A stretch of 64,000 nt of DNA from Mesorhizobium sp. YC-39 (GCF_025753795.1 NZ_JAOWPS010000001.1:620001-684000), one strand, 5' to 3'. Counted from the first letter of the stretch, positions 34,828 to 44,565 are shown. The notes: generated by a model from the sequence alone, not told the origin. Program-made: numbers and translations.

Positions 34828-35256
34828 TCAGGACGCCTGTTTGACCGCCGGCCAGCCGCGAGGTTCCTCGACCTCATGGATCGGGTCGACCACGATGAGA
34901 TCGGCAAGGTCGTCATGGATATCGACCTTGAGCGGCTCGCTGGTGCCGGCGAGTTCTGCCAGAAGGGCGCCCGAAATGGGTTGCGCGGGCGTATCGGCCG
35001 CGGGCACGAGCAGACCGAATTCGAGCAGTTGTGCAATGAAGCTCTCGAGCTCGGCCAATCTTATCGTTGAGGTGCCTGCCGTCTGCCCGACCAACGCATG
35101 GGCGGCAACGCCGGACGACAGCGCTTCCCAGACCCTGCTGCCCGAATCGGAGAAGCCGAAATATTTTCCTGTCGAAAGGTCGAGGACGACAGCTTCGCCG
35201 TCGAAGGACTCAAAAACAATGTCCTTGCTCGCCACCGCGTAGACCAATTGTTGCAT
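34828..35256 (-). CDS. PqqD-like protein with long acidic C-terminal tail
   Basis: 142 residues from the ATG at 35256 (GGGGAAGAACG upstream). The first about 80 residues are a PqqD/RRE fold: VVLDLSTGKYFGFSDSGSRVWEAL and a C-terminal helix ESFIAQLLEFGLLVPA. The remaining about 55 are not part of that fold: a low-complexity stretch, then LKVDIHDDLADLIVVDPIHE and EEPRGWPAVKQAS. PqqD-type domains bind leader peptides of ribosomally made peptides. No separate precursor gene was found near it, so the tail itself may be the modified part. First gene of the cluster. Confidence 0.82.
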   Translation of the reverse strand: MQQLVYAVASKDIVFESFDGEAVVLDLSTGKYFGFSDSGSRVWEALSSGVAAHALVGQTAGTSTIRLAELESFIAQLLEFGLLVPAADTPAQPISGALLAELAGTSEPLKVDIHDDLADLIVVDPIHEVEEPRGWPAVKQAS

Positions 35257-35409
35257 CGTTCTTCCCCACCTCGGACGCGGCGGAAACGATCGCCGGTCGT
35301 CGCGGTCCGCCCGGCCGCTGGTAAAGCATCTAGCCAGTTGGCCCTTTCTTGGCAAGAAAGAACGCCGGCCAAGGAACAGGCGCGCTGGGACAGATGGTCG
35401 AAAGACCCT

Positions 35410-36519
35410 TCAAGCTTCGATCTCGATCGCCGTCAGCGGCTTCGAACAGCAGGCCAGGATGAAGCCGTCGTCGATCTCGTGGTCGAGGATACCACCATTA
35501 TGGCTCATCTCGACGTTGCCTGAGATCTTCTTCACCTTGCAGGTTCCGCACAGGCCGAACTCGCAGGCGGCGGGGATCCTCACGCCCGAGGCGCGTGCCG
35601 TCTGCAGCACGGTCTGGCCGGCAAGGCATTCGGCATCGACATCCGAAAGCGAAAATCGGATCGGCGTTGCGGCTGCGGCGGGCATCTCCACCTCGCCTCC
35701 TGCCGGCGACGCAAAGGGAGCCGGTACTTCCTCCACGACGGGTGCGGCAAAGCTCTCCTGGTGGTATTTCGCCATGTCGAAGCCTGCGGCGTCCAGCATC
35801 TGCCGTACCGCGCGCATGAACGGATCGGGGCCGCAGCAGAAGATCTCGCGCTCGCGGAAATCGGGCGCCAGCAGTGGCAGCCTGATCGCGTCGATCCGGC
35901 CCATATGGCCGAACCAGCCTTCGCGGCTGGAGCGCTCCTCGATCATGAACCCGAGCGTGAGACCCGGCATGCGGCTACCCAGCAGTTCGAGCTCCTTGCG
36001 GAAGATGATCTCTTCCGCGCGCCGCGCGCAGTTGACGAAGCCGACATCGGTCCATGGCGCGCAGTCGTTCAGCCAGCGCAGCATCGACATCATCGGCGTC
36101 ACGCCGGAGCCTGCCGAAATGAACAAGTATTTGGCCGCCGGATGGCTGTGCAGCGAAAAATCGCCCGCCGGCCCATAGGCCTTCACATGAACGCCTGGTT
36201 TCAGATTGTCGAACATCCAACGCGTGCCGACGCTGCCGGCCTGCGCTTTCACCGTCACCGCGATCGAGAACGGCCGCGACGGCGAGGACGACAGCGTGTA
36301 GGTGCGCATCAGCGGCCCATCGGCGGTCGGCAGTTCCAGCGTCACGAACTGCCCCGGCTTGTAGCGGAACCAGGTCTGGTTGTCGGAGCGGAAGGTGAAA
36401 GTCTTCACGTCAGGCGCCTCGTCGCTGACGCCAATCACCTCCAGCACCTGCAGCCGGTCGTTCCAAGGCGCCATCTCGTCGAGATGGCGGTAGAGGCCAA
36501 GGTCGGTCATCGCATTCAT
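35410..36519 (-). CDS. gbcB: Ferredoxin reductase of a Rieske oxygenase (glycine betaine demethylase GbcB type)
   Basis: 369 residues: FAD-binding (RTYTLSSSPSRP), NAD-binding (FISAGSGVTPMMSMLRW, FCCGPDPFM) and a C-terminal plant-type 2Fe-2S ferredoxin domain with CEFGLCGTCKVKKISG and a fourth Cys in ILACCSKP. It passes electrons from NADH to the Rieske oxygenase encoded just upstream. The ATG at 36519 follows GGATCGGGGG; the earlier frame is rejected because it covers the intergenic repeat. The GbcB assignment follows from the GbcA-like partner. Confidence 0.87.
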   Translation of the reverse strand: MNAMTDLGLYRHLDEMAPWNDRLQVLEVIGVSDEAPDVKTFTFRSDNQTWFRYKPGQFVTLELPTADGPLMRTYTLSSSPSRPFSIAVTVKAQAGSVGTRWMFDNLKPGVHVKAYGPAGDFSLHSHPAAKYLFISAGSGVTPMMSMLRWLNDCAPWTDVGFVNCARRAEEIIFRKELELLGSRMPGLTLGFMIEERSSREGWFGHMGRIDAIRLPLLAPDFREREIFCCGPDPFMRAVRQMLDAAGFDMAKYHQESFAAPVVEEVPAPFASPAGGEVEMPAAAATPIRFSLSDVDAECLAGQTVLQTARASGVRIPAACEFGLCGTCKVKKISGNVEMSHNGGILDHEIDDGFILACCSKPLTAIEIEA

Positions 36520-36539
36520 CCCCCGATCCTTTTTGTGTT

Positions 36540-36588
36540 GTGCATTTCGTGATCCCAAAACCGCTGCCCACTTTTGGGCGACATGCAC
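36540..36588. repeat. Palindromic intergenic repeat, second family
   Basis: Bounded by GTGCAT (36540) and ATGCAC (36588), with inner CCCAAAACCGCTGCCCACTT. It has the same architecture as the GAGCATGAT elements but different outer arms. It abuts the TAG stop of the Rieske gene (36588-36590), just as copy 1 abuts a TAG stop at 1190, and sits between two genes of one operon. Confidence 0.7.
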
Positions 36589-37835
36589 TAGGCGACGCTG
36601 CGCAGCGCTGGCCGGCCACCTTCGGCCAGGCGTGGCCCGATGAAGGAGGCGTACCATTCGACAAACTGGATGACGCCGCCTTCATGCAATTCCGAATAGG
36701 GGCCGGGCTCGTAGGCCGGCGACAGGATGCCGAAGGCGTTCTCTTCGACGATGCGGCGGTCCTGGTCGTTGGTCTCGGTCCAGACATGGGTGAGCTCGGC
36801 GAGATCGTAGTCGACGCCTTCGACCGCATCCTTGTGGACCAGCCATTTGGTGGTAACGGCGGTTTCCGTGGCGCTGATCGGCAGCACGCGGAAAGTGACG
36901 GCGTGATCGCCGAGGATATGATTCCAGGTCGTCGGATAGTGGTAGAGCAGCAGCGAGCCGATGCGGTCCGTGGCAACGCTGTCGGAAAGGTTCTTCTTCA
37001 CGGCGCGCTTGCCCGTCATCGTGTAGCTGATGGCGTCGCGCAGCAGCGGCGCGCGGGTGGCGCGATACTGCCCGGCCGGATCGATGCGGAATTTGCTTGG
37101 CAGGCCCGCCGCCTCGCATTTCGCCCAGTGCGCCAGCATCTCCGGATCGTTGTCGGCGCCTTGCACGCCGGTCACCGTCGGCGCTTCCGGGAATGTCTTG
37201 CACAGTTCCGGATGGTTGCCGGCGCAATGATAGCACTCGCGGTTGTTTTCCCAGACGAGCTTCCAGTTGCCCTTCTCGACGATGGTCGATTCAAAGGCGA
37301 CCTTTGTTTCCCGGAGCCGGTGCGGCAACAGATAGGGTTCGATCATCGCCCGCATCGGCGCGAAATCCGCCGGCTCCTTGGCCAGGCAGATGAAGATGTA
37401 GCCGCCGACGCTTTCGCAGGCGACCGGTTTCAGGCCGAACTGGCTCTTGTCGAAACCGTCCGCCATCTGGCGGGCGAACAGCAGCCTTCCGTCCAGCTCA
37501 TAGGTCCACTGGTGATAGGGGCAGACGAGCTTGGCCGCGGTACCCTTGTCAGCGTTGCAGACGCGGCTGCCGCGATGCCGGCAGGAATTGTGGAAGGCGT
37601 TGATCTTGCCTTGCTGGTCGCGCACCAGCACGATCGGATAGTCGCCGATCTGGGCGGTGAGGTAGCTGCCCGGCTTCGGCAATTCGCAGTCATGGCCGAT
37701 GAACAGCCAGTCACGATACCAGATCAGCTCCATGTCGAGCCTGAAGAAATCAGGATCGGTGTAGAAGGGCTGTTCGAGCGAAAAGCCTTCCCTGCGGCTT
37801 TGCAAGAGCCTCAGCATATCGTTGCGCGCATCCAT
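36588..37835 (-). CDS. gbcA: Rieske oxygenase alpha subunit (glycine betaine demethylase GbcA type)
   Basis: 415 residues. The Rieske cluster ligands are in CRHRGSRVC and CPYHQWTYELDG. The mononuclear iron site is in WENNRECYHCAGNHPELC. EYSSFEPGPYS-like SPAYEPGPYSELHEGGVIQF near the C-terminus matches the GbcA group that demethylates glycine betaine to dimethylglycine with release of formaldehyde. Related enzymes act on stachydrine or carnitine, so substrate is likely but not certain. The start follows GAGGACAGGAC. A cobalamin riboswitch lies in the leader, which is unusual for this enzyme. Confidence 0.88.
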   Translation of the reverse strand: MDARNDMLRLLQSRREGFSLEQPFYTDPDFFRLDMELIWYRDWLFIGHDCELPKPGSYLTAQIGDYPIVLVRDQQGKINAFHNSCRHRGSRVCNADKGTAAKLVCPYHQWTYELDGRLLFARQMADGFDKSQFGLKPVACESVGGYIFICLAKEPADFAPMRAMIEPYLLPHRLRETKVAFESTIVEKGNWKLVWENNRECYHCAGNHPELCKTFPEAPTVTGVQGADNDPEMLAHWAKCEAAGLPSKFRIDPAGQYRATRAPLLRDAISYTMTGKRAVKKNLSDSVATDRIGSLLLYHYPTTWNHILGDHAVTFRVLPISATETAVTTKWLVHKDAVEGVDYDLAELTHVWTETNDQDRRIVEENAFGILSPAYEPGPYSELHEGGVIQFVEWYASFIGPRLAEGGRPALRSVA

Positions 37836-37954
37836 GTCCTGTCCTCATAGTTAAGGACTGAACTGGTGGTGATGGAGGAAGGATCGCTTGCAGGCCGACG
37901 ACGGGCCGGACATGCATCATCCACCTCTTGACCGCCCACCGCGATCAGTCGAGT

Positions 37955-38137
37955 TCAACCACCTCGGGCTGGTTTCCGGGCTCTGGAGTTGTCCTTGCGG
38001 ACTCATCGCGACACCTTCCCAGGCTTGTAGGCCCAGTGGTCTCCCGTTGCGACTTGAACTCCACCACCGTTGCGGGGGCAGCGCCGGACTTTGACCGGCT
38101 TCCCAATTCTCCGCCTCGTCGTCACGAGACGGCACCT
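37955..38137 (-). ncRNA. Cobalamin riboswitch
   Basis: Read on the minus strand, all conserved blocks of the cobalamin riboswitch appear in order: AGGTGCC (38137-38131), GGGAAGCCGGTCAAAGTCCGG, the invariant CGCTGCCCCCGCAACGGT, GACCACTGGG, GCCTGGGAAGGTG, GATGAGTCCG and the closing AGCCCGGAAACCAGCC. It ends about 120 bases before the gbcA start. The leader between them has an anti-ribosome-site-like CCTTCCTCC near 37885, so control could be at translation. Binding of cobalamin normally turns the gene off. Confidence 0.92.
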
Positions 38138-38140
38138 GAG

Positions 38141-38666
38141 ATGCCATGATCTAATCACGACGGCCGGCTGACTGTCGGCATGAAAGCGACATCGTATCCA
38201 TGCGGCGCGACACGGCCGGAGAAACCCTGCAAGCTGGTAACTGCAGGGCTGAAACCCCATTTGCCGGCTGCCATTGTCGGCTTCCGTCATCGTAGAATCC
38301 GACCCGCGGCGGGGGCAAAAAAGGTTAACAGTTTCCAAAAGTGACTATTAGCTGTTTCTAAAATCGAACCGAACGGTTCGTTTCTGTTGACGGTGCGTGC
38401 AGGACGGTGTGAACACTGGCGCTCCGACACACTTGGTGATGCACGGGTCAATTTAAGACAACCGGTTGATAATATTGATAAAAAATTCGGTGGTAGAAGG
38501 CCGTGGCACAATTACAAGATGTAGAGTCATGGTCCACGCGGAACAACTTCGTGATTGGAAACCGCCGGATGGCTTTCCCACATCGGGGCTGTCCGAACGA
38601 CGCGAAATCCTCCCAGAGGCACGCCGCTAGATGGACAGCAAACTAAGATATCTGGAGTACCAAAAA
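38141..38666. promoter_or_regulatory. Intergenic region with a palindrome upstream of the DUF680 genes
   Basis: About 525 bases between the riboswitch and the first DUF680 gene. A near-perfect palindrome, CGAACCG-AA-CGGTTCG (38365-38380), has the look of a TetR-family operator, but no TetR gene is in the window. A second inverted repeat, CCCTGCA near 38227 with TGCAGGG about 10 bases later, is closer to the riboswitch. A possible small minus-strand frame at 38287-38511 is not convincing. Nothing else was seen. Confidence 0.4.
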
Positions 38667-38873
38667 ATGAAAAAGATCGCTCTTACTGCCGCCGCCTTTC
38701 TGGCCATCACCGGCAGCGCCTTCGCTGGTAGCGACAACTATGGTTCCAATGGTGCAAACCAGCCTGCCGCCGCAGTTGACAGCACCTACACGGCTTCCAC
38801 CCAGAAGTCGGCGCATGCTGATCAGCAGCCCATCGTTCAGGGCAGCGACCGCAACCTGTTCGGCAACCGCTAA
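38667..38873 (+). CDS. Small secreted DUF680-type protein, copy 1 (68 aa)
   Basis: MKKIALTAAAFLAITGSAFAG is a textbook signal peptide; the mature part is about 48 polar residues with GSDNYGSNGANQPAAAVD and the C-terminus QGSDRNLFGNR. The ATG at 38667 follows GGAGTACC. It is the first of three tandem paralogues sharing the final GSDRNLFG. The DUF680 family has no known function; a periplasmic or surface role is likely from the signal peptide. No Cys is present in the mature part. Confidence 0.88.
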   Translation: MKKIALTAAAFLAITGSAFAGSDNYGSNGANQPAAAVDSTYTASTQKSAHADQQPIVQGSDRNLFGNR

Positions 38874-38945
38874 CAGCCCAGACAGCAGGGCGGCAGGATT
38901 GCCTGCCGCTCCGGATCTCGGGCCCAAAAATTCTGGAGTATTAGA

Positions 38946-39152
38946 ATGAAAAAGATCGTTCTTGCTGCCGCCGCCGTTCTGGCCATTTCGGGCAGCGCCT
39001 TCGCCGGTAGCGACAACTATGGTTCCAACGGTGCCAACCAGCCTGCCGCCGCAGTTGACAGCTCATACACGGCTTCCGTCAAGAAGTCGGAGCCTGCTGC
39101 CGAGAAGCCTGTCACGCATGGCAGCGACCGTAACCTCTTCGGCAACAACTAA
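38946..39152 (+). CDS. Small secreted DUF680-type protein, copy 2 (68 aa)
   Basis: 68 residues, very similar to copy 1: the stretch SAFAGSDNYGSNGANQPAAA is identical, and it ends HGSDRNLFGNN. Divergence is concentrated just before the tail (KKSEPAAEKPVT against QKSAHADQQPIV). It has the same upstream TTCTGGAGTA ribosome-site context, so the duplication unit included the leader. A recent tandem duplication is the simplest reading. Confidence 0.88.
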   Translation: MKKIVLAAAAVLAISGSAFAGSDNYGSNGANQPAAAVDSSYTASVKKSEPAAEKPVTHGSDRNLFGNN

Positions 39153-39264
39153 GCCGATTCAGACCATGATCCCGAACATTCGGTTCGGAAAAGGGAGTGG
39201 TCAAATCAGAGAATGGAGGCGGCGGGCAAGCCTGCCGCTCTATTGGAATTCAGGAGTACCAAAA

Positions 39265-39510
39265 ATGAAGAAGATTGTTCTTACTGCCGCCGCTCTTTTG
39301 ATCGCTGCCGGCAGCGCCTATGCCGCCAACGACAATGTTGGCGGGACCGACATCAACAAGCAGGCGACCGTCAACGTCGACAACACCCAGACGTCTTCGA
39401 CGTCCTCGGTGCGCAACACGAGCTCGCCGATCTACAAGCTGCTCAATTCGTCGGGCGACGTACAGAAGTCCGCTCCGCAGGGCAGCGACCGGAATCTCTT
39501 CGGCCGCTAA
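39265..39510 (+). CDS. Small secreted DUF680-type protein, copy 3 (81 aa)
   Basis: 81 residues, more diverged: MKKIVLTAAALLIAAGSAYAA signal, then NDNVGGTDINKQATVNVDNTQ, a Ser/Thr-rich middle, and the shared end QGSDRNLFGR. The start follows CAGGAGTACCAAAA, again like copies 1 and 2. It is the last gene before a strong terminator. Conservation of only the signal peptide and the GSDRNLFG tail across the three suggests those are the functional parts. Confidence 0.87.
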   Translation: MKKIVLTAAALLIAAGSAYAANDNVGGTDINKQATVNVDNTQTSSTSSVRNTSSPIYKLLNSSGDVQKSAPQGSDRNLFGR

Positions 39511-39526
39511 CAGTCGATTTGCTTCT

Positions 39527-39567
39527 AAAACTAGAGCGGCTGGCCTTGCCCGCCGCTCTAGTTTTTT
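39527..39567 (+). terminator. Rho-independent terminator after the DUF680 cluster
   Basis: AAAACTAGAGCGG, a loop of about 13 bases, then CCGCTCTAGTTTTTT: a 10-bp or longer perfect stem followed by six T. It closes the three-gene cluster. With AAAA on the other side it can also stop aglK transcripts coming from the opposite strand. Confidence 0.85.
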
Positions 39568-39587
39568 GCCTCGCAGATTGAACTGTC

Positions 39588-40700
39588 TCAGGCCGCCTTT
39601 GCTTCCGCTTTGTGGAGTGTGAAGGAATGGCCGTCGGCGTCGAAGATATGCAGGTCGCCGGCATCCGCGCTCAGCCTCAGCTTCGCTCCGCGCTTGACCT
39701 CGACATTGCCGGGCAGCTTGGTCACCAGCGGCAGGTCGGCACGGCCGATGTCGACATAGACCAGTTGCACCTCGCCGAGCTGCTCGACATAGTCCACCGT
39801 TCCCTCGAACAGATAATCCGCGCCGGTGGCGATCATCAGATCTTCCGGCCGCACGCCGAAACTCACCGATGCCCCCTTCGCCGACGCCGGCGTGGTGATC
39901 GGCACCGTCGCCTTGCGTCCGCCGACATGGCTGACGATGGTTGGATTGCCTGATTTGTCGATGGTGGCCGGCAGGATGTTCATGGCCGGTGAGCCGATGA
40001 ACTGCGCGACGAACAGATTGCCGGGTTTCTTGTAGAGTTCCATCGGTGTGCCGACCTGTTCGATATGGCCCTCCTTGAGCACCACGATGCGGTCGGCCAG
40101 CGTCATCGCCTCGACCTGGTCGTGGGTGACGTAGATCATCGTTGTGGCAGGCATCGATTCCTTGAGCTTGGCGATCTCGATGCGGGTCGCGACGCGCAGC
40201 GCCGCGTCAAGGTTCGACAGCGGTTCGTCGAACAGGAAGACTTTCGGATTGCGCACGATGGCGCGGCCGATGGCGACACGCTGGCGTTGGCCGCCCGACA
40301 TCGCCTTGGGCAAGCGGTCGAGATATTTGGTGAGTTGCAGGATCTCAGCCGCCTGGCGCACCCGCTTGTCTATCTCAGCCTTGCTCTCCTTGCCGATCTT
40401 CATCGAGAACGCCATGTTGTCGTAGACGGTCATGTGCGGGTAGAGCGCATAGGACTGGAACACCATGGCGATGCCGCGCTTCGACGGCGGCACGTCGTTC
40501 ACCACCTCGCCATCGATCTTGAGCTCGCCCGAGGTGATCTCCTCAAGTCCGGCGATGGACCTCAGCAAGGTCGACTTGCCGCAACCCGAAGGGCCGACGA
40601 AGACGATGAACTCGCCCGACTTAATGTCGAGGTCGATGCCATGGAGAATGTTCAGACTGCCATATGATTTCTTCACTTGCCTTAGCGTGACATCGGCCAT
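39588..40700 (-). CDS. aglK: Alpha-glucoside ABC transporter ATP-binding protein
   Basis: 370 residues of the MalK/UgpC type: FVGPSGCGKSTLLRSIAG (Walker A), AMSGGQRQRVAIGRAIVR (signature), VFLFDEPLSNLD (Walker B), THDQVEAMTLADRI (His loop), and a C-terminal regulatory domain from about residue 240 (SFGVRPEDL). It energises AglEFG. The ATG at 40700 follows GGAGGGAATC. Last gene of the agl operon. Confidence 0.93.
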   Translation of the reverse strand: MADVTLRQVKKSYGSLNILHGIDLDIKSGEFIVFVGPSGCGKSTLLRSIAGLEEITSGELKIDGEVVNDVPPSKRGIAMVFQSYALYPHMTVYDNMAFSMKIGKESKAEIDKRVRQAAEILQLTKYLDRLPKAMSGGQRQRVAIGRAIVRNPKVFLFDEPLSNLDAALRVATRIEIAKLKESMPATTMIYVTHDQVEAMTLADRIVVLKEGHIEQVGTPMELYKKPGNLFVAQFIGSPAMNILPATIDKSGNPTIVSHVGGRKATVPITTPASAKGASVSFGVRPEDLMIATGADYLFEGTVDYVEQLGEVQLVYVDIGRADLPLVTKLPGNVEVKRGAKLRLSADAGDLHIFDADGHSFTLHKAEAKAA

Positions 40701-40726
40701 GATTCCCTCCAGTGATTCCTGCAAAT

Positions 40727-42391
<1,665 letters not shown>

Positions 42392-42395
42392 GGTC

Positions 42396-43550
42396 TCAGC
42401 CTCCTTTCACCGAGCCGGCGAGCAGCCCGCGGACGAAATAGCGCTGCAGCGAGAAGAACACGATCAGCGGCACGATGATGGTCACGAAAGCCGATGTCGT
42501 CAGGATCTCCCAGTCGCCGCCGCGCGAACCGAGCAACGCATTGAGCTTGGCGGTCAGCACGATCTGGTCGCCCTCGGTACCCAGGAAAACCATTGCCACC
42601 AGCAGATCGTTCCATACCCAGAGAAATTGGAAGATGGCGAAGGAGGCCAGCACCGGGAACGACAGCGGCAACACGATCTTGACGAAGATCTCGAAATCGC
42701 TGGCGCCGTCGATGCGCGCCGATTCCATGATTTCACGCGGCAGGCCGGCAATGTAGCTGCGCAAGAGATAGATGGCGAAGGGCAGGCCGAACCCGGTATG
42801 CGCCAGCCAGATGCCAAGATAGGTTTTTGACGGCACGCCGAAGAAGGAGCCGACGCCGTTGTAGAGCTTCAACAGCGGGATCAGTGACATCTGCAGCGGC
42901 ACCACCAGCAGGCCGATGATGACGGCGATCAGCAGCGCCCGGCCGGGAAAGCGCATCCAGGCCAGCGCATAGGCGGCGAAGGCCGCGATCAGGATCGGGA
43001 TGACGGTCGCCGGAATGGTGACGGTGAGCGAGTTCATGAAGGACCGGCCGATGCCCTCCGAAAAAAGCACGGTCTTGTAGTTGTCGGTGGTGAATTTCGG
43101 CGGCGCTGAAGATGCGTAGTAGACGCGCTGGCCGCGCTCGCCCTCGAAAGCCTTCGGGGACTGCATGACGAAGCTGCCGTCGGCGTTGAGCTGCAAGGTG
43201 ACGCCGTCGCCAAGGTCGGCTGTCGTGCCGGCGGTATACTGCGTCGGCGCGGCCGACTTGACGCCGAAGGCGCTGATGTTGCGGGCGGCACCATCGCCGA
43301 AAATGTTGCCCTCGAGCACGAACTTGCCGTCCTTCTCGACCTGCGCCGAGGCAGGCGGCAGCCGGCCCGCTTCCGTCTGGCTGGAGCTGGCGAACGAATT
43401 CCACCAGCCCGAAGCGATAATCTGGTCCTTGTCGCGCAAGGACGAGACGAGAATGCCGAGCGTCGGCACGGTCCAGATCGCGACGAAGATCAGCACGGCG
43501 ATATGGACGCCGAAGCGGCCGACAAAGGACTTTCCGGTCGTGACAGCCAT
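42396..43550 (-). CDS. aglG: Alpha-glucoside ABC transporter permease AglG
   Basis: 384 residues, MalG-like: one N-terminal membrane segment (FGVHIAVLIFVAIWTVPTLGI), a periplasmic loop of about 110 residues (longer than in most sugar permeases, as in AglG), then five segments with the EAA-type loop ESARIDGASDFEIFVKIVLPLS that docks on the ATPase. It ends one base before aglF in the reverse order (spacing about one base), so the two are coupled. Confidence 0.92.
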   Translation of the reverse strand: MAVTTGKSFVGRFGVHIAVLIFVAIWTVPTLGILVSSLRDKDQIIASGWWNSFASSSQTEAGRLPPASAQVEKDGKFVLEGNIFGDGAARNISAFGVKSAAPTQYTAGTTADLGDGVTLQLNADGSFVMQSPKAFEGERGQRVYYASSAPPKFTTDNYKTVLFSEGIGRSFMNSLTVTIPATVIPILIAAFAAYALAWMRFPGRALLIAVIIGLLVVPLQMSLIPLLKLYNGVGSFFGVPSKTYLGIWLAHTGFGLPFAIYLLRSYIAGLPREIMESARIDGASDFEIFVKIVLPLSFPVLASFAIFQFLWVWNDLLVAMVFLGTEGDQIVLTAKLNALLGSRGGDWEILTTSAFVTIIVPLIVFFSLQRYFVRGLLAGSVKGG

Positions 43551-43551
43551 C

Positions 43552-44565
43552 TCAATGCCCTCCCGTCTCTTTGTTCGCCTGGCGGATGTTCCAGACCATG
43601 ATCGGAATGACCGCGATCATGATGATGATGGCTATGGTGGCGCCGCGGCCGAAATCGCCGCCGCCGCGGAACATCCAGTCGAACATCAGATTGGCCAGAA
43701 CCTGGCTGTTCCATTGGCCATTGGTCATGGTCAGCACGATGTCGAAGACCTTCAGCACCAGGATGGTGATCGTCGTCCAGACCACGGCGATCGTGCCCCA
43801 TATCTGCGGCACCATGATCTTCCAGAAGATCTGGAACGGATTGGCGCCGTCGATGACGGCCGCTTCCAGTGTCTCTTCGGGAATACCGCGCAAGGCGGAC
43901 GACAGGATGACCATGGCAAAGCCGGTCTGGATCCAGATCAGGATGATCATCAGGAAGAAATTGTTCCAGAACGGCAGTGATATCCAGACCTGCGGCTGGC
44001 CGCCGAAATACTGGATGATGGCGTTGAGCAGGCCGATCTGCGTCTGACCCTCGCCGCGATATTCGTAGATGAATTTCCAGATGACGCTGGCGCCGACGAA
44101 GGAGATGGCCAGCGGCAGGAAGATCAGGCTCTTGGCGATGGTGCCCCACCAGATCTTGTCGGTGAGTACGGCGATGATCAGCCCGAGGAAAGTGCAGGCC
44201 GCCGGCACGACCGCCAGCCAGATGATGTTGTTGAGGATCGAGTTGCGGAACTCGCGGTCGCCGAACGCCCATTGATAATTGGCGAGGCCGACGAAATTGG
44301 CGCCACCGCGATCGAGGAACGATAGCCGCAGCGTCTCTATCACCGGGTAGATCAGGTAGATGGTGAGGATGATCATGGCCGGGCCAACGAACAGCCAGGG
44401 GCGGATCATTCCTTGCCGGCGCAGATTGTCGATGGCTGCTGCACCCTTGACGCCGCGCGACGGGAAAACAATGTCCACCAGCTTGTTGGCGCCCCAGAAA
44501 TAGGCGACGCAGCCGCCGACGCCGATGATGATGACGAATATGGCCGAAAAAATCTGAGCCGCCAT
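43552..44565 (-). CDS. aglF: Alpha-glucoside ABC transporter permease AglF
   Basis: 337 residues from the ATG at 44565 (GGGAGAGGGACCC before it). About eight membrane segments, with the cytoplasmic EAA loop EAAVIDGANPFQIFWKIMVPQI. It pairs with AglG. The gap of 226 bases to aglE holds two hairpins, which would set the permease genes to lower expression than the binding protein. Confidence 0.92.
   Translation of the reverse strand: MAAQIFSAIFVIIIGVGGCVAYFWGANKLVDIVFPSRGVKGAAAIDNLRRQGMIRPWLFVGPAMIILTIYLIYPVIETLRLSFLDRGGANFVGLANYQWAFGDREFRNSILNNIIWLAVVPAACTFLGLIIAVLTDKIWWGTIAKSLIFLPLAISFVGASVIWKFIYEYRGEGQTQIGLLNAIIQYFGGQPQVWISLPFWNNFFLMIILIWIQTGFAMVILSSALRGIPEETLEAAVIDGANPFQIFWKIMVPQIWGTIAVVWTTITILVLKVFDIVLTMTNGQWNSQVLANLMFDWMFRGGGDFGRGATIAIIIMIAVIPIMVWNIRQANKETGGH

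Noticed and set aside
34828-35036. Extended N-terminus of the HprK-related kinase overlapping the PqqD gene
   Set aside because: The overlap is a shadow frame (Ser/Arg/Pro-rich) of the PqqD tail; the kinase fold begins after 34775.
35320-35380. Inverted repeat CTTTCTT-GGC-AAGAAAG between the PqqD gene and gbcB as a terminator
   Set aside because: Weak AT stem, no T run; it lies upstream of the PqqD gene and downstream of gbcB but is too weak to call.
38287-38511. Minus-strand 74-residue frame upstream of the DUF680 genes
   Set aside because: No ribosome site, odd composition, and it spans a palindrome in a region that looks regulatory.
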